A stretch of 64,000 nucleotides of DNA, taken from NCBI GenBank assembly GCA_024281095.1, contig JAMXLJ010000138.1:20888-84887 (forward strand). The letters run 5' to 3'. Position numbers and translations under genes: made by a program. The stretch comes from Acidimicrobiia bacterium (GTDB lineage: Bacteria; Actinomycetota; Acidimicrobiia; IMCC26256; JAMXLJ01). A model generated the notes under the pieces. The model saw nothing but the letters and a program-made list of their open reading frames with translations. It was not told where the DNA came from and ran no database searches. Shown here one piece after another: positions 18,950 through 28,222 of the stretch (position 1 is the stretch's first letter; each line of letters starts with the position of its first letter).

Positions 18950-19372
18950 TCAGGCGCCGGCTCGGCGCGCGAGCACCGGAACGATGATCGCCGCGGCCAG
19001 CAGGTGCAGAGCCACCAGGGCGACCTTCGTGGCGGTGTCGGGCGGCAACACGACCGAGGGCACACACGACAGGGCGGTGAGCACCGCGGTGATCTGGACG
19101 AACCGGCTCCGTGACGTGGTGCTGCGCCGGTTGAGCACGGCGAGGAGCAGTCCGCCGAGGACCGCGCCCAGGAACGTCATCTGTGCGAAGCCTGCGATGG
19201 GAATCATCTTGCCGCCCGTTGCGAGCGGGACGCCGGCGGCGTGCATTGCGGCGGCGACCACGCTCGTGACCGCGGCCGCGGCGAGCCCCACGACGACGGT
19301 GGTGCGCCGCAGCGAGCCGGCCGGTCGGTGGACGGATGTCGAACCGGTGAGGATCGGCGTGGTGACGGACAT
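18950..19372 (-). CDS. Four-TM membrane protein (DUF6069-like, uncertain)
   Basis: Hydrophobic segments VVVGLAAAAVTSVVAAAMHA, MTFLGAVLGGLLLAVL, LHLLAAAIIVPVLA. Confidence 0.65.
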   Translation of the reverse strand: MSVTTPILTGSTSVHRPAGSLRRTTVVVGLAAAAVTSVVAAAMHAAGVPLATGGKMIPIAGFAQMTFLGAVLGGLLLAVLNRRSTTSRSRFVQITAVLTALSCVPSVVLPPDTATKVALVALHLLAAAIIVPVLARRAGA

Positions 19373-19582
19373 CGTGGCTCCTTTCGTTTCGGCGGCGCCT
19401 CGTGCGGCCGCACGCCACGTCCACGAACGCCGCAGCCCGAATCGACAGCGATACGAAGGAAATTTCGGGCTGTCGGATTCGTGCTCGCTCCATCTTCCGT
19501 GGGCGGCGCCGACGACGCGACCAGACGCGAGCTCGTTCGCCGGCGCCGCGCGCACGTCTGAACGAGTCGACGACGGGGATGT

Positions 19583-20773
19583 TCAGTCGGGGAGCATCGG
19601 CATCGAGAGGCCTTCGTCGCGGCCGAGCAGGACGGCTCGCTTCACCGCGTCGGAGCCGAACCGCTCGTGGACACCGTCGAGCGCCACGTCGAGAGCGCCG
19701 CCGTCGCGGCGATCGAACGGCAGGGCAAGTTGCACGATGCTGTCGTCGTACAGGTTCGCGACCGACAGGCCGACGAGGGTCAGGCCGCGCGCATCGATGA
19801 CGGGTCGAGCGGTCGCGAGGAGGACGCGGGCGGCGGCAAGGATCGTGTGACTCTCGGCCGTGGGCCAGGGCACGGTGTGCGAGCGCGTGGCGCGCCCGAA
19901 ATCGTCGAAGCGCAAGCGGAGCACGACCGTGCGGCCGACTCTCCGGGCCGTTCTCATGCGCCTCGTGATCCGATCGACGAGCGCGACAACGATCGCGTCG
20001 ACCTCTTCGCATGGCCGGCGAGAGCGCCCGAGCGCGCGTTGGGATCCGATCGAGCCGCGGCGGCGACCTGGCTGCACGGGCCGCGGGTCGCGGTTGTGCG
20101 CGAGCGCGTGGAGATGGCGTCCGGACGCGCGTCCGAGCATGGCGACGAGCGTCGATTCGCCGAGACGAGCGACCTCGCCGACCGTCGTGATGCCGCGGCT
20201 GTGCAACTTCTCCGCCGTCTTCGCCCCGACGCCCCAGAGGCGCCGCACGGGAAGCGGGTGCAGGAACGCCGACTCGCGGTCGGGCGCGACGACAAGAAGG
20301 CCGTCGGGCTTGGCGACCGCGCTCGCCACCTTGGCGAGGAACTTCGTTCGCGCGACTCCGACGGTGATGGGCAAGCCGACGCGCTCGAGCACCTCACGCC
20401 TGAGGCGCTGCGCGATCTCGACCGGTGTGCCCGACACCCGCCGCAAACCGCCGACGTCGAGGAAGGCCTCGTCGATCGACAGGCCTTCGACGAGCGGCGT
20501 CGTGTCCTCGAACACCTGGAACACCGCTTTGCTCGCGTCGGAGTAGGCGGACATGCGCGGCGGCACCACGACCGCGTGCGGACAGAGCAGCCGCGCCTCA
20601 CGGCCGCCCATGGCCGTGCGGACGCCGAACGCCTTCGCCTCGTAGCTCGCCGCGAGCACCACACCCCCGCCGACGACGACGGGCCGCCCGCGCAAACGGG
20701 GATCGTCGCGCTGCTCGACCGACGCGTAGAAGGAGTCGAGATCGGCGTGCAGGATCGTCGCCTCGCCGCGCAC
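19583..20773 (-). CDS. dinB: DNA polymerase IV (Y-family)
   Basis: ILHADLDSFYASVEQRDDP, SIDEAFLDV, GVARTKFLAKVASAVAKPDG. Confidence 0.96.
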   Translation of the reverse strand: MRGEATILHADLDSFYASVEQRDDPRLRGRPVVVGGGVVLAASYEAKAFGVRTAMGGREARLLCPHAVVVPPRMSAYSDASKAVFQVFEDTTPLVEGLSIDEAFLDVGGLRRVSGTPVEIAQRLRREVLERVGLPITVGVARTKFLAKVASAVAKPDGLLVVAPDRESAFLHPLPVRRLWGVGAKTAEKLHSRGITTVGEVARLGESTLVAMLGRASGRHLHALAHNRDPRPVQPGRRRGSIGSQRALGRSRRPCEEVDAIVVALVDRITRRMRTARRVGRTVVLRLRFDDFGRATRSHTVPWPTAESHTILAAARVLLATARPVIDARGLTLVGLSVANLYDDSIVQLALPFDRRDGGALDVALDGVHERFGSDAVKRAVLLGRDEGLSMPMLPD

Positions 20774-20786
20774 GAACGTATGTTCG
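20773..20786. promoter_or_regulatory. Actinobacterial-type SOS (LexA) box CGAAC-GTAT-GTTCG at dinB start
   Basis: Perfect inverted repeat matching CGAAC-N4-GTTCG core directly abutting dinB GTG. Confidence 0.8.
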
Positions 20787-20824
20787 CACGCCGCGGTGAC
20801 GGTATCCAGGCCGCGCCGCGCCGA

Positions 20825-21292
20825 TCAGAACTCGGTGGCGGTGCCCTCCGTGCGGGATCGCATGTCGAGCGCCCGCACGAGCGACGCGACGACCTGCTCC
20901 CAAGCGTCCCGCAACTCGTGGTCGTCGGGCCCGCACGGGGCGAGGTCGTCGATGGTGAGCGCCACGGTGCTGCCGCCCGCATCGGCGGCGATGTCCCACG
21001 TCACGATCACGGTCGGATCCGCACCTCCGGCCCGTGCACCGAGTGTGTAGCTGAGGCGGACCGGCGGCGTGGCCGCGAGCACCTCGCCGTCGGAGCGAAC
21101 GATCGGCGTCGTCGTGCCGGGCTCCGCACCCGGCTCGAGGCGCACGGCGTCTCCCGGACGCCACGTCGACGTGAGATTGAGCCCGCGTGGCACGCCGGCG
21201 TTCGCCGAGCCGCAGGTGAGGCACTGCCAGACCCGCTCGGGCGGCGCGGCCGTCGTCGCCGAGATCATCCAGGTCGTGAACGGATCGCGCAT
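20825..21292 (-). CDS. SRPBCC/AHSA1-like protein
   Basis: MRDPFTTWMISATTAAPPERVWQCLT... Confidence 0.7.
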   Translation of the reverse strand: MRDPFTTWMISATTAAPPERVWQCLTCGSANAGVPRGLNLTSTWRPGDAVRLEPGAEPGTTTPIVRSDGEVLAATPPVRLSYTLGARAGGADPTVIVTWDIAADAGGSTVALTIDDLAPCGPDDHELRDAWEQVVASLVRALDMRSRTEGTATEF

Positions 21293-21406
21293 CGCCCCTG
21301 CCTTCGTTCGCCCCGGTGCGCGGATCAACGCCGCACCGAACGCACGATTGTGGCGCAACTCGGCGCCGTCGCGCACGGCTTTGCACCCAGACGGGTGCGA
21401 AGCGAA

Positions 21407-22282
21407 TCAGGCCGAGGCGGTGTCGACCAGGCCGTAGCGCCGGCGGACGACGAGCTCCAGCCTCCCGAAGATCAACGCGTCGGCGACCACGCCGATCACG
21501 AAGATCACCACCATCGTGGCAAGGAGGCCTTCGGCGTCGGCCTGCTCCCGTGCGAAGTTCAGCCGGGAGCCGAGCGAGTTGACGTGGCCGATGGTGACGA
21601 GGAGCTCGCCCGCCAACAGGCTGCGCCACGCGAACGCCCATCCTTGCTTGAGGCCCGAGACGAACGACGGCAGCGCGGCCGGGAGCACGACGTGGCGCAG
21701 CGAAGCGAAGCCGCGCGCACCGAGCACTTTGCCGGCGCGCAGCAGGATCGGCGGGATGTGATCGACACCACCCACGATGCCGTTCGCGACCGACGGCGCG
21801 GCACCGAGCACGACCACGAAAAGGACCGCACGTTCCGACGACGACTGGAACAGCAGCAGCGCGAGCGGGAACCACGCGATCGAGGGCATGGTCTGCAGGC
21901 CCGTGACCATCGAGCCGATCCCGGAGCGCAACACGCGGCTTCGGGCCACCGCGACACCGAGCACCACGCCGATCACGAGCGCCACCGCGAAGTCCCCGAA
22001 CGCGCGGCGCATGGTCACCAACATGGCGTCGAGCAGCGTGCCGTGCAGGAGATCTCTCCACAGACGGCTGAACGTCGGTGCCGGGCCCGGGAAGACATAG
22101 GTCGGTCGCCAGCCGCTCCACACGACGACCTGCCACACGAGCAGGACGATGCCGATCGCGACGAGCTTGGGCCACGTCGCGGCCCAGATGCGCGCCCCTC
22201 GGGTTGTCGGACGGGGCTCACCGAGCTCGAGAGCGTCGAGCCCCGACTCCAGCCGCGCGAGGCTCAGCTCATCGGTCGCCAT
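21407..22282 (-). CDS. ABC transporter permease (SsuC/TauC-like)
   Basis: SIAWFPLALLLFQSS; EAA-like loop ARGFASLRHVVLPAALPSFVSGLKQGWAFAWRSLLAGE. Confidence 0.92.
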   Translation of the reverse strand: MATDELSLARLESGLDALELGEPRPTTRGARIWAATWPKLVAIGIVLLVWQVVVWSGWRPTYVFPGPAPTFSRLWRDLLHGTLLDAMLVTMRRAFGDFAVALVIGVVLGVAVARSRVLRSGIGSMVTGLQTMPSIAWFPLALLLFQSSSERAVLFVVVLGAAPSVANGIVGGVDHIPPILLRAGKVLGARGFASLRHVVLPAALPSFVSGLKQGWAFAWRSLLAGELLVTIGHVNSLGSRLNFAREQADAEGLLATMVVIFVIGVVADALIFGRLELVVRRRYGLVDTASA

Positions 22283-23072
22283 GGCGGCGCACCTCCTCGC
22301 GCAGACGGTCGGTCAGCGTGGCGGCGAGGTCGGCGACGTCGTGCGACTCGATCCGCCGCGGCCGCGCAATGTCCACCCGCTGCTCCTGGACCACGCGCCC
22401 CGGCCGGCTCGAAAGCAGCGCGACGCGGTCTCCGAGGCGAACGGCTTCACGCACGTTGTGGGTCACGAACACGACGGTGAGACCGGTCTCCTGCCACAGC
22501 CGCTCGAGCTCGTCGTGCAGCACGTCGCGCGTCATCGCGTCGAGCGCGCCGAACGGCTCGTCCATCAGGAGCAGCTGGGGCTGTTGCGCGAGTGCGCGCG
22601 CGAGGGCGACGCGTTGACGCATACCGCCGGACAGCTCGTGCGGCCGCCGGTGCTCGAAGCCTTGGAGGCGCACGGTTGCGAGGAGCCGTTCCGCCTCCGC
22701 CCGCCGTTGCCGCCTCGGCACCTTCCGAAGCTTCAGCGCGACCTCGACGTTGCCGCGGGCCGTGAGCCACGGGAACAGCGCGGCTTCTTGGAAGAGGAGC
22801 GTCGGCCGCTCAACGGTGACCGTGACCGAGCCGGCCGTCGGACGATCGAGGCCCGCGACGAGGTTGAGGAGGGTGCTCTTCCCGCAGCCGGACGCGCCGA
22901 TGAGGCAGAGGAACTCGCCCCGTGCGACGTCGATCCCCACGTCGTCGAGCGCCTGGACCGGGCCGAACCACTTCGACACGTTGCGCAACGAGATCGCCGG
23001 TTCCGCGCCCGCCGGTGTGGGCGACGAAGCGGACGGCATCGAACGTGCGAGCCGGGCCGGTATCACGCTCAC
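22269..23072 (-). CDS. ABC transporter ATPase (SsuB/TauB-like)
   Basis: GASGCGKST, LSGGMRQRVALARAL, LLMDEPFGALD; GTG start overlaps substrate-binding protein stop. Confidence 0.93.
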   Translation of the reverse strand: MSVIPARLARSMPSASSPTPAGAEPAISLRNVSKWFGPVQALDDVGIDVARGEFLCLIGASGCGKSTLLNLVAGLDRPTAGSVTVTVERPTLLFQEAALFPWLTARGNVEVALKLRKVPRRQRRAEAERLLATVRLQGFEHRRPHELSGGMRQRVALARALAQQPQLLLMDEPFGALDAMTRDVLHDELERLWQETGLTVVFVTHNVREAVRLGDRVALLSSRPGRVVQEQRVDIARPRRIESHDVADLAATLTDRLREEVRRHGDR

Positions 23073-24124
23073 GTGGCCGATACCTGGGGCTGCCCCTTCG
23101 CCTTCAGGATCTGATTCAGGAACGACAGGTCGAAGATGCCCTTCAGATCGACCGGCTGGAGGAGCCCGATCGCCACGGCGTTCTTCGCCGACTGCGCGAG
23201 CGAGCTCGCGATCGGATCGTTCGTGAACGTGAGGTTCCCGATCGCCGTGCTCGCGATTTCGGGCTTCAAGGTCTTGCCGGTGATCGCGCCGATTGCCTCG
23301 TTCGCGATGCTCGCGGCGCGCGCCGGATCTGCGTTCACGGCATCGTTGGCGTCGACCTGAGCCTGCACGAGCCGTTTCACCGTGTCGGGATGGGCCTGAA
23401 GGAACGCGGCCCGCACGACGAGCAACGTCGTGACGTACTTCCCATCCGGCCACAGCGTGCGCTCGTCGACGAGCACGTGACCCTTGCCCTCCTTCACGAG
23501 CCGGGTCGCCCACGGCTCCGGCACCCACGCGCCGTCGATCGCACCCGTCTGGAACGACTGCAGCGTGAGCGAGTTGTCCTGGGGCACCACCGTGACGTCG
23601 CCGCCGCCTTCGGGCGTCGTCGTGTAGCCCTGCGACTTCAGCCACGACCGCAGCGCGACGTCCTGCGTGTTGCCGAGTTGGGGCGACGCGAGCTTCTTGC
23701 CCTTCAGTTGCGTCGCGCTCGTGATGGACGCCTTCACCACCAGGAACGCGCCACCGGATGCCTCACCGGACACGATCTTGATCGCGGTGCCCTTCGACTT
23801 CTGCCACGCGTTGATCGCCGGGTTCGGACCGACGTACGTCGCGTCGATCGCGCCGGAGAACAACGCGTTCACCGCGTCCGGGCCGGCATTGAACGTGGCC
23901 GTCTTCAACGTCACGTTCGCGCCGAGGTCACGGGCGTAGATGCCGTCCTTCACACCGACGAGCGCGGTCGCATGGGTGACGTTCGGGTAGTAGCCGAGCC
24001 GCAGCGTCACCTTGTCGGTGCCGGCCGAAGCCTTACTGGAGCCGCCGCCGCAGCCGGCGAGCGCAACGAACGCCACGACGAGCACCGCCGCGACACCGGT
24101 TCCCCGCCGCGAGAGGTGTCGCAC
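23069..24124 (-). CDS. ABC transporter substrate-binding lipoprotein (SsuA/NMT1-like)
   Basis: Lipobox VALAGCGGG; LRLGYYPNVTHATALVGVKDGIY. Confidence 0.92.
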   Translation of the reverse strand: MRHLSRRGTGVAAVLVVAFVALAGCGGGSSKASAGTDKVTLRLGYYPNVTHATALVGVKDGIYARDLGANVTLKTATFNAGPDAVNALFSGAIDATYVGPNPAINAWQKSKGTAIKIVSGEASGGAFLVVKASITSATQLKGKKLASPQLGNTQDVALRSWLKSQGYTTTPEGGGDVTVVPQDNSLTLQSFQTGAIDGAWVPEPWATRLVKEGKGHVLVDERTLWPDGKYVTTLLVVRAAFLQAHPDTVKRLVQAQVDANDAVNADPARAASIANEAIGAITGKTLKPEIASTAIGNLTFTNDPIASSLAQSAKNAVAIGLLQPVDLKGIFDLSFLNQILKAKGQPQVSAT

Positions 24125-24147
24125 TGGAGGGTCCTTCCCGAGTCGTA

Positions 24148-24179
24148 GTCAACTAAACAAGTCGACAAAGTAGACAATC
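24148..24179 (-). promoter_or_regulatory. Direct repeat TTGTCTACT-TTGTCGACT upstream of importer operon
   Basis: Minus-strand AGATTGTCTACTTTGTCGACTTGTTTAGTTGAC; AT-rich pocket in a high-GC window. Confidence 0.4.
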
Positions 24180-24216
24180 TCGGAGACCAGGTCAAAGCGG
24201 GGACAACCGACGTGAC

Positions 24217-24720
24217 TTACGTGACCTCGCGGAGCCGGCCGGTGTCGACGTCGTACACGAACCCGCGCACGTCGTCCTTCCGTGGGACGAACGGGCTCGA
24301 CCGGATGCGGGCAACGGACTGGCGCACGTCGTCGTCGAGATCCGGGAACGCCTCGAGCGCGAACGGCGGCCGGAGGCCGGTCTCGGCCGCGATCCGGGCC
24401 TTGAGCTCGTCGTCGGTGAACGTCTGCATCCCGCAGTCGGTGTGGTGGATCACCATCACCGCGGTCGTGCCGAGCAGGCGCTGCGAGATGAGCAGCGACC
24501 GGATCGTGTCATCGGTGACCGCGCCGCCGGCGTTGCGGATCACGTGCGCGTCACCGTTGCCAAGGCCGAGCATGCGGGCCGGGTCGACCCGGGCGTCCAT
24601 GCACGTGATGACCGCGACGCCGGTCGCGGGCTTCGACGGGAGATGCTCGCCCGAGGCTGCGTTCGCGTAGCGCTCGTTGTTCACCAGTAGGCCGTCGACG
24701 GCGGTCCCAGGACGGTTCAT
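24217..24720 (-). CDS. Beta-class carbonic anhydrase
   Basis: CMDARVDP and HHTDCGM zinc-ligand motifs. Confidence 0.88.
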   Translation of the reverse strand: MNRPGTAVDGLLVNNERYANAASGEHLPSKPATGVAVITCMDARVDPARMLGLGNGDAHVIRNAGGAVTDDTIRSLLISQRLLGTTAVMVIHHTDCGMQTFTDDELKARIAAETGLRPPFALEAFPDLDDDVRQSVARIRSSPFVPRKDDVRGFVYDVDTGRLREVT

Positions 24721-24831
24721 CGGTGCTCCCAAGTGCTCGGGTCGGACGTCGCATTCTGCGTCCGGGCGGAGGTCGCGGTCACACCGGTCTGATGCTTCGA
24801 CCGCACGCCGCACATCGATGTGGGGTACCGG

Positions 24832-26331
24832 TCAAGCAGGAGCCGACACTTCCGTGCCCGTCGCGATGGTGCGCCCGCGCGCGAGGAGCAACACCGTGCC
24901 GAGGAAGGCGGCGAAGAGCACGACCGGAGCGGCGACCGTCGTGAGGTCGCGCCACAGCGGGTCCCACGCCGACTGCGGATGTGACTGCGGCAGCTCGTAC
25001 GACGCGAGCACCACTCCGCTCATCGCCGCGGCAATTGTCGCCAGGGGGTTGCGGCAGTCCACGGCGAACGACGGTAACGACCACAACGAGTACCACGGCA
25101 GCACGTACGAGCTCGCCGCGGTGTACGCGCCGGTCGTCGCGGCAACCGGCAAGAACGGATCAGGCCACTTCCGTAGGCGTGTCGCGAGGAACGCGACGAG
25201 GCCGATCACCGCGATGACGGCGGCGCTGATGACGACGTCGATCTGCCAACCGCCGTGCGCGCGGACGTGCCCGGGCACGAGATAGGTGTTGAAGATGTTC
25301 CACACGGATGCTCGGCTCACGTTGTGGTTGCTCGAGAGCAGCACGCCGATCGATCGGGGCGCGAATGCGACTCCGGCGCCGATCACCGCGAGGCAGCTGA
25401 CCGCGACGCGCGTCGCGTCCTTTCGGCGCCGGTTCACGAGCATCCACACGACCACGCCGGCAAGGCCGAGCAACGCGGTGAATTTCACGAGCGCCGCACA
25501 GCCCACGACGATGCCCGCCGCCGCCGCACGCCGGCGCCACGCCAACGCGGCACCGCCGAGCAATGCCAGGCCGACGAGTGCGTCGTTGTGGCCTCCGTTG
25601 ACCGCGCTCGTCCACACGACGGGTTGCAGCCCGAACCACAGAACCGCGCCGTTCGAGTGCGTCAGCCGGCGGAGGAGGAGGAGCGTGCCGAGCACTGCGA
25701 CGGCCTCCGCGCCTTGGAAGCCGAGCCGCGCGACGAGAGCCGATGACCGCGCCACCATCGCGACGAGCGCGGCGAACGTCACGAACACCGGGCCGTAAAC
25801 GCTGCGCGTCGATCGCCAGCCCGTGCTGACGCGCGCGAGGAACGGGTCAGAGGCGAAGTGCGAGGGTGGTCGCACCCACGGGTTGGCGTGGTGCACGCTC
25901 ACGATGCGGCCGTACATCTCGTACGACCACAGGTCGTTGGAGCGGTGGGGTGGCGTGGCCATCGCCACGACCACGAGCGTCGCGATGACGGCCGCGACCA
26001 CCCAGCCCGGCACGGTCGGGTTGCGCCATTCGGATCGACCGATCCACAGGGCCGCGGCGGTGGTCATCAGCACGAGCGCCACGCCCGGTCCGCCGCGTAC
26101 CCGCTCGCTCGCGGCCACGAGTACGACCGAGCCCATTGCGGTCGCGAGCACCAGCGCGAGACGGAAGGGGCGTGTGAGCGGGCCCGTGCTCCATTCACGC
26201 AGGTTGTGCACCGCGCCATGGAACCACGTGCCGGCGAAGCACGCGCGTTCGTGCGCGGCGACGAGCAGCTCAGCTTGCCTGCGCGGCGACCTGGCGGTGC
26301 ACGTCTTCCATGTCGAGCTCGGCGACCTTGG
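24832..26331 (-). CDS. Polytopic GT87/MptA-B-like glycosyltransferase (start uncertain)
   Basis: Multi-TM; SNDLWSYEMYGRIVSVHHANPWVRPPSHFASDPF; GGHNDALVGLALLGG. Confidence 0.7.
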   Translation of the reverse strand, partial: PRSPSSTWKTCTARSPRRQAELLVAAHERACFAGTWFHGAVHNLREWSTGPLTRPFRLALVLATAMGSVVLVAASERVRGGPGVALVLMTTAAALWIGRSEWRNPTVPGWVVAAVIATLVVVAMATPPHRSNDLWSYEMYGRIVSVHHANPWVRPPSHFASDPFLARVSTGWRSTRSVYGPVFVTFAALVAMVARSSALVARLGFQGAEAVAVLGTLLLLRRLTHSNGAVLWFGLQPVVWTSAVNGGHNDALVGLALLGGAALAWRRRAAAAGIVVGCAALVKFTALLGLAGVVVWMLVNRRRKDATRVAVSCLAVIGAGVAFAPRSIGVLLSSNHNVSRASVWNIFNTYLVPGHVRAHGGWQIDVVISAAVIAVIGLVAFLATRLRKWPDPFLPVAATTGAYTAASSYVLPWYSLWSLPSFAVDCRNPLATIAAAMSGVVLASYELPQSHPQSAWDPLWRDLTTVAAPVVLFAAFLGTVLLLARGRTIATGTEVSAPA

Positions 26332-26632
26332 TGATGAGCTCCTCGAGCATGGGCCCCTGCAGCGCACCGGGTTGCGCGAACAGCAAGACACCCTCCCGGA
26401 AGATCATCAGCGTTGGGATCGACATGATCCCGAGCGCACCGGCGAGCTCCTGTTCGGCCTCGGTGTCGACCTTCGCGAAGACGAGATCCGGGTGGTCTTC
26501 CGATGCCTGCTCGAACACCGGAGCGAACATGCGGCACGGGCCGCACCATCCTGCCCAGAAGTCCACGAGGACCGTGTCATTGTCGCGGATCGTCGACTCG
26601 AACGTGTCCTTGGTCATCTCGATCGTGGCCAT
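26270..26632 (-). CDS. Thioredoxin
   Basis: VLVDFWAGWCGPCRMFAPVFEQ. Confidence 0.95.
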   Translation of the reverse strand: MATIEMTKDTFESTIRDNDTVLVDFWAGWCGPCRMFAPVFEQASEDHPDLVFAKVDTEAEQELAGALGIMSIPTLMIFREGVLLFAQPGALQGPMLEELITKVAELDMEDVHRQVAAQAS

Positions 26633-26774
26633 CTGGTTGCTCCGCTTCTCGGTTCGGATGCCGGAGTGGTTGCAACGCCGAGCACGGCGTCCCCATTCCG
26701 ATACCCGGTCGATCGGGTGCCGATACGCGGGCGTCCCGCGCGCCTTGTACTGGGAATACGCGACGATGTCGGCC

Positions 26775-27419
26775 ATGTCGGATGCCGTCCGCCCCCAGTT
26801 ACCCGGGAATTCGCAGGTCGACGTCATCGGCGCGACCGAGATCGGTGCGGCCGCCCATGTCGCGGCCCGCGCCCTGCACGACGACCCGATGTTCGTATTT
26901 CTCTCGAAGGACGCGCAGCGGCGCCGCCGGGCGCTGCCGGTGTTCCTCCGCGCCGTTCTGGAATCGGGGCTCGCAGGGCGGGCCACCTATGTCGCCCGGA
27001 GGAGCGGAGTGGTCTGCGGCGTGGCGGCGTGGCTGTCGCCGGGCACCTATCCCCTCAGCATCTCGCGCCGCGCCCGCCAGGCGCTCGGCGCGCTGCGGGC
27101 GTTGGCGGCGACGCCGCGGACCATTCCCGCCGGACTCAGCGCCATGATCGCGATGGAACGTGCACACCCGCTCGAGGAGCACTGGTACCTCGCCCTGCTC
27201 GCGGTGGATCCGGCCGAACAGGGGCACGGATTCGGCGCCGCGCTCCTGCAGGAGATCCTGACGCGTGAAGGCGCCGACCTGTGGCCGGCGTATCTCGAGA
27301 CGACGAACCCCCGGAACCTTGCGTGGTACGGGCGCTTCGGATTCGACGTCGAGGAGGAGCTCCGTCCGATCGCCACCGGCCCGGCGATCTGGACCATGCG
27401 AAGGCCGTCGGCGGGCTGA
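26775..27419 (+). CDS. GNAT-family N-acetyltransferase
   Basis: LLAVDPAEQGHGFGAALLQEIL...YLETTNPRNLAWYGRFGFDV. Confidence 0.9.
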   Translation: MSDAVRPQLPGNSQVDVIGATEIGAAAHVAARALHDDPMFVFLSKDAQRRRRALPVFLRAVLESGLAGRATYVARRSGVVCGVAAWLSPGTYPLSISRRARQALGALRALAATPRTIPAGLSAMIAMERAHPLEEHWYLALLAVDPAEQGHGFGAALLQEILTREGADLWPAYLETTNPRNLAWYGRFGFDVEEELRPIATGPAIWTMRRPSAG

Positions 27420-27531
27420 CCGGTTCGCGTCGATCGGGACCAAGGTCCTCCGCACAACGATCCGATCGGCCCTACCTGGTCACGCCGCGTTCCGGCACGA
27501 TGCGCACAGATCGGGTGGCTGCGACTTCGCG

Positions 27532-27579
27532 GAGGGCCGGGCGTGTCGGGGACTTGACACGCCTGGCCCTCTTGCTTTT
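27532..27579 (+). terminator. Rho-independent terminator downstream of GNAT gene
   Basis: GAGGGCC-G-GGCGTGTC-ggggactt-GACACGCC-T-GGCCCTC followed by TTGCTTTT. Confidence 0.87.
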
Positions 27580-27618
27580 GCGCGCCCGTCTGCCGGATGC
27601 GGTGTGCGATCGAGCGGC

Positions 27619-28215
27619 TCAGAGCGGAACCGGCAGGAGGAACGCGTCCTCGTTCCAGTTGCGCACGACCCGGGTCTCACGCTCGAAGCCGAGCACCGAC
27701 AGCGTCGCCGTGTCGAGCGCGAGGACTCGACCGCACTCCGGACCGAGCTCCAGCCAGCACGCCGCGAGCACTCGCAGGATGTGTCCGTGCGCGAACAACG
27801 CGACGTCACCGGGGACCGTGAGCGCCCGAGCCACGACCGCCTTCGCCCGTTCGGCGACCTGTTCCAGCGTCTCACCGCCCGGTACGCGACCGGTCCAGAT
27901 GGTCCACCGCGGATCGTGCTCGCGGATCTCGACGGTGGTGCGGCCCTCGTACTCGCCGTAGTCCCACTCGCGGAGGTCGGGCTCGATCTCGGCCACGTCG
28001 CCGTAGCCTGCGATACGGCACGTCTCGCGTGCGCGGAGCAGCGGACTGGTGAGCACCAGCGCGAACCGCCTCCCGGCGAGGCGACGCCCGAGGGCCGCGG
28101 CCTCGCGGCGCCCGGCGTCGTTCAGCGCCACATCCGTCCGGCCCGTGTGACGCCCCGACTGCGACCAGTCGGTCGTGCCGTGACGCACGAGCCACACCTC
28201 TTGAGGCTCGGTCAT
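27619..28215 (-). CDS. Histidine phosphatase family (phosphoglycerate mutase-like)
   Basis: VWLVRHGTTDWSQSGRHTGRTD; LREWDYGEYEG. Confidence 0.93.
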   Translation of the reverse strand: MTEPQEVWLVRHGTTDWSQSGRHTGRTDVALNDAGRREAAALGRRLAGRRFALVLTSPLLRARETCRIAGYGDVAEIEPDLREWDYGEYEGRTTVEIREHDPRWTIWTGRVPGGETLEQVAERAKAVVARALTVPGDVALFAHGHILRVLAACWLELGPECGRVLALDTATLSVLGFERETRVVRNWNEDAFLLPVPL

Positions 28216-28222
28216 GGCCGGG

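Noticed and set aside
19441-19480. Imperfect AATCGACAGC...GGCTGTCGGATT dyad upstream of the DUF6069-like gene
   Set aside because: Long spacer and asymmetric arms; too weak to support as an operator or terminator without conservation data.
19667-22480. 937-aa + strand ORF across dinB, SRPBCC and ABC permease
   Set aside because: Composition is Arg/Asp/Glu/His shadow-frame type; real genes on the minus strand have strong family motifs.
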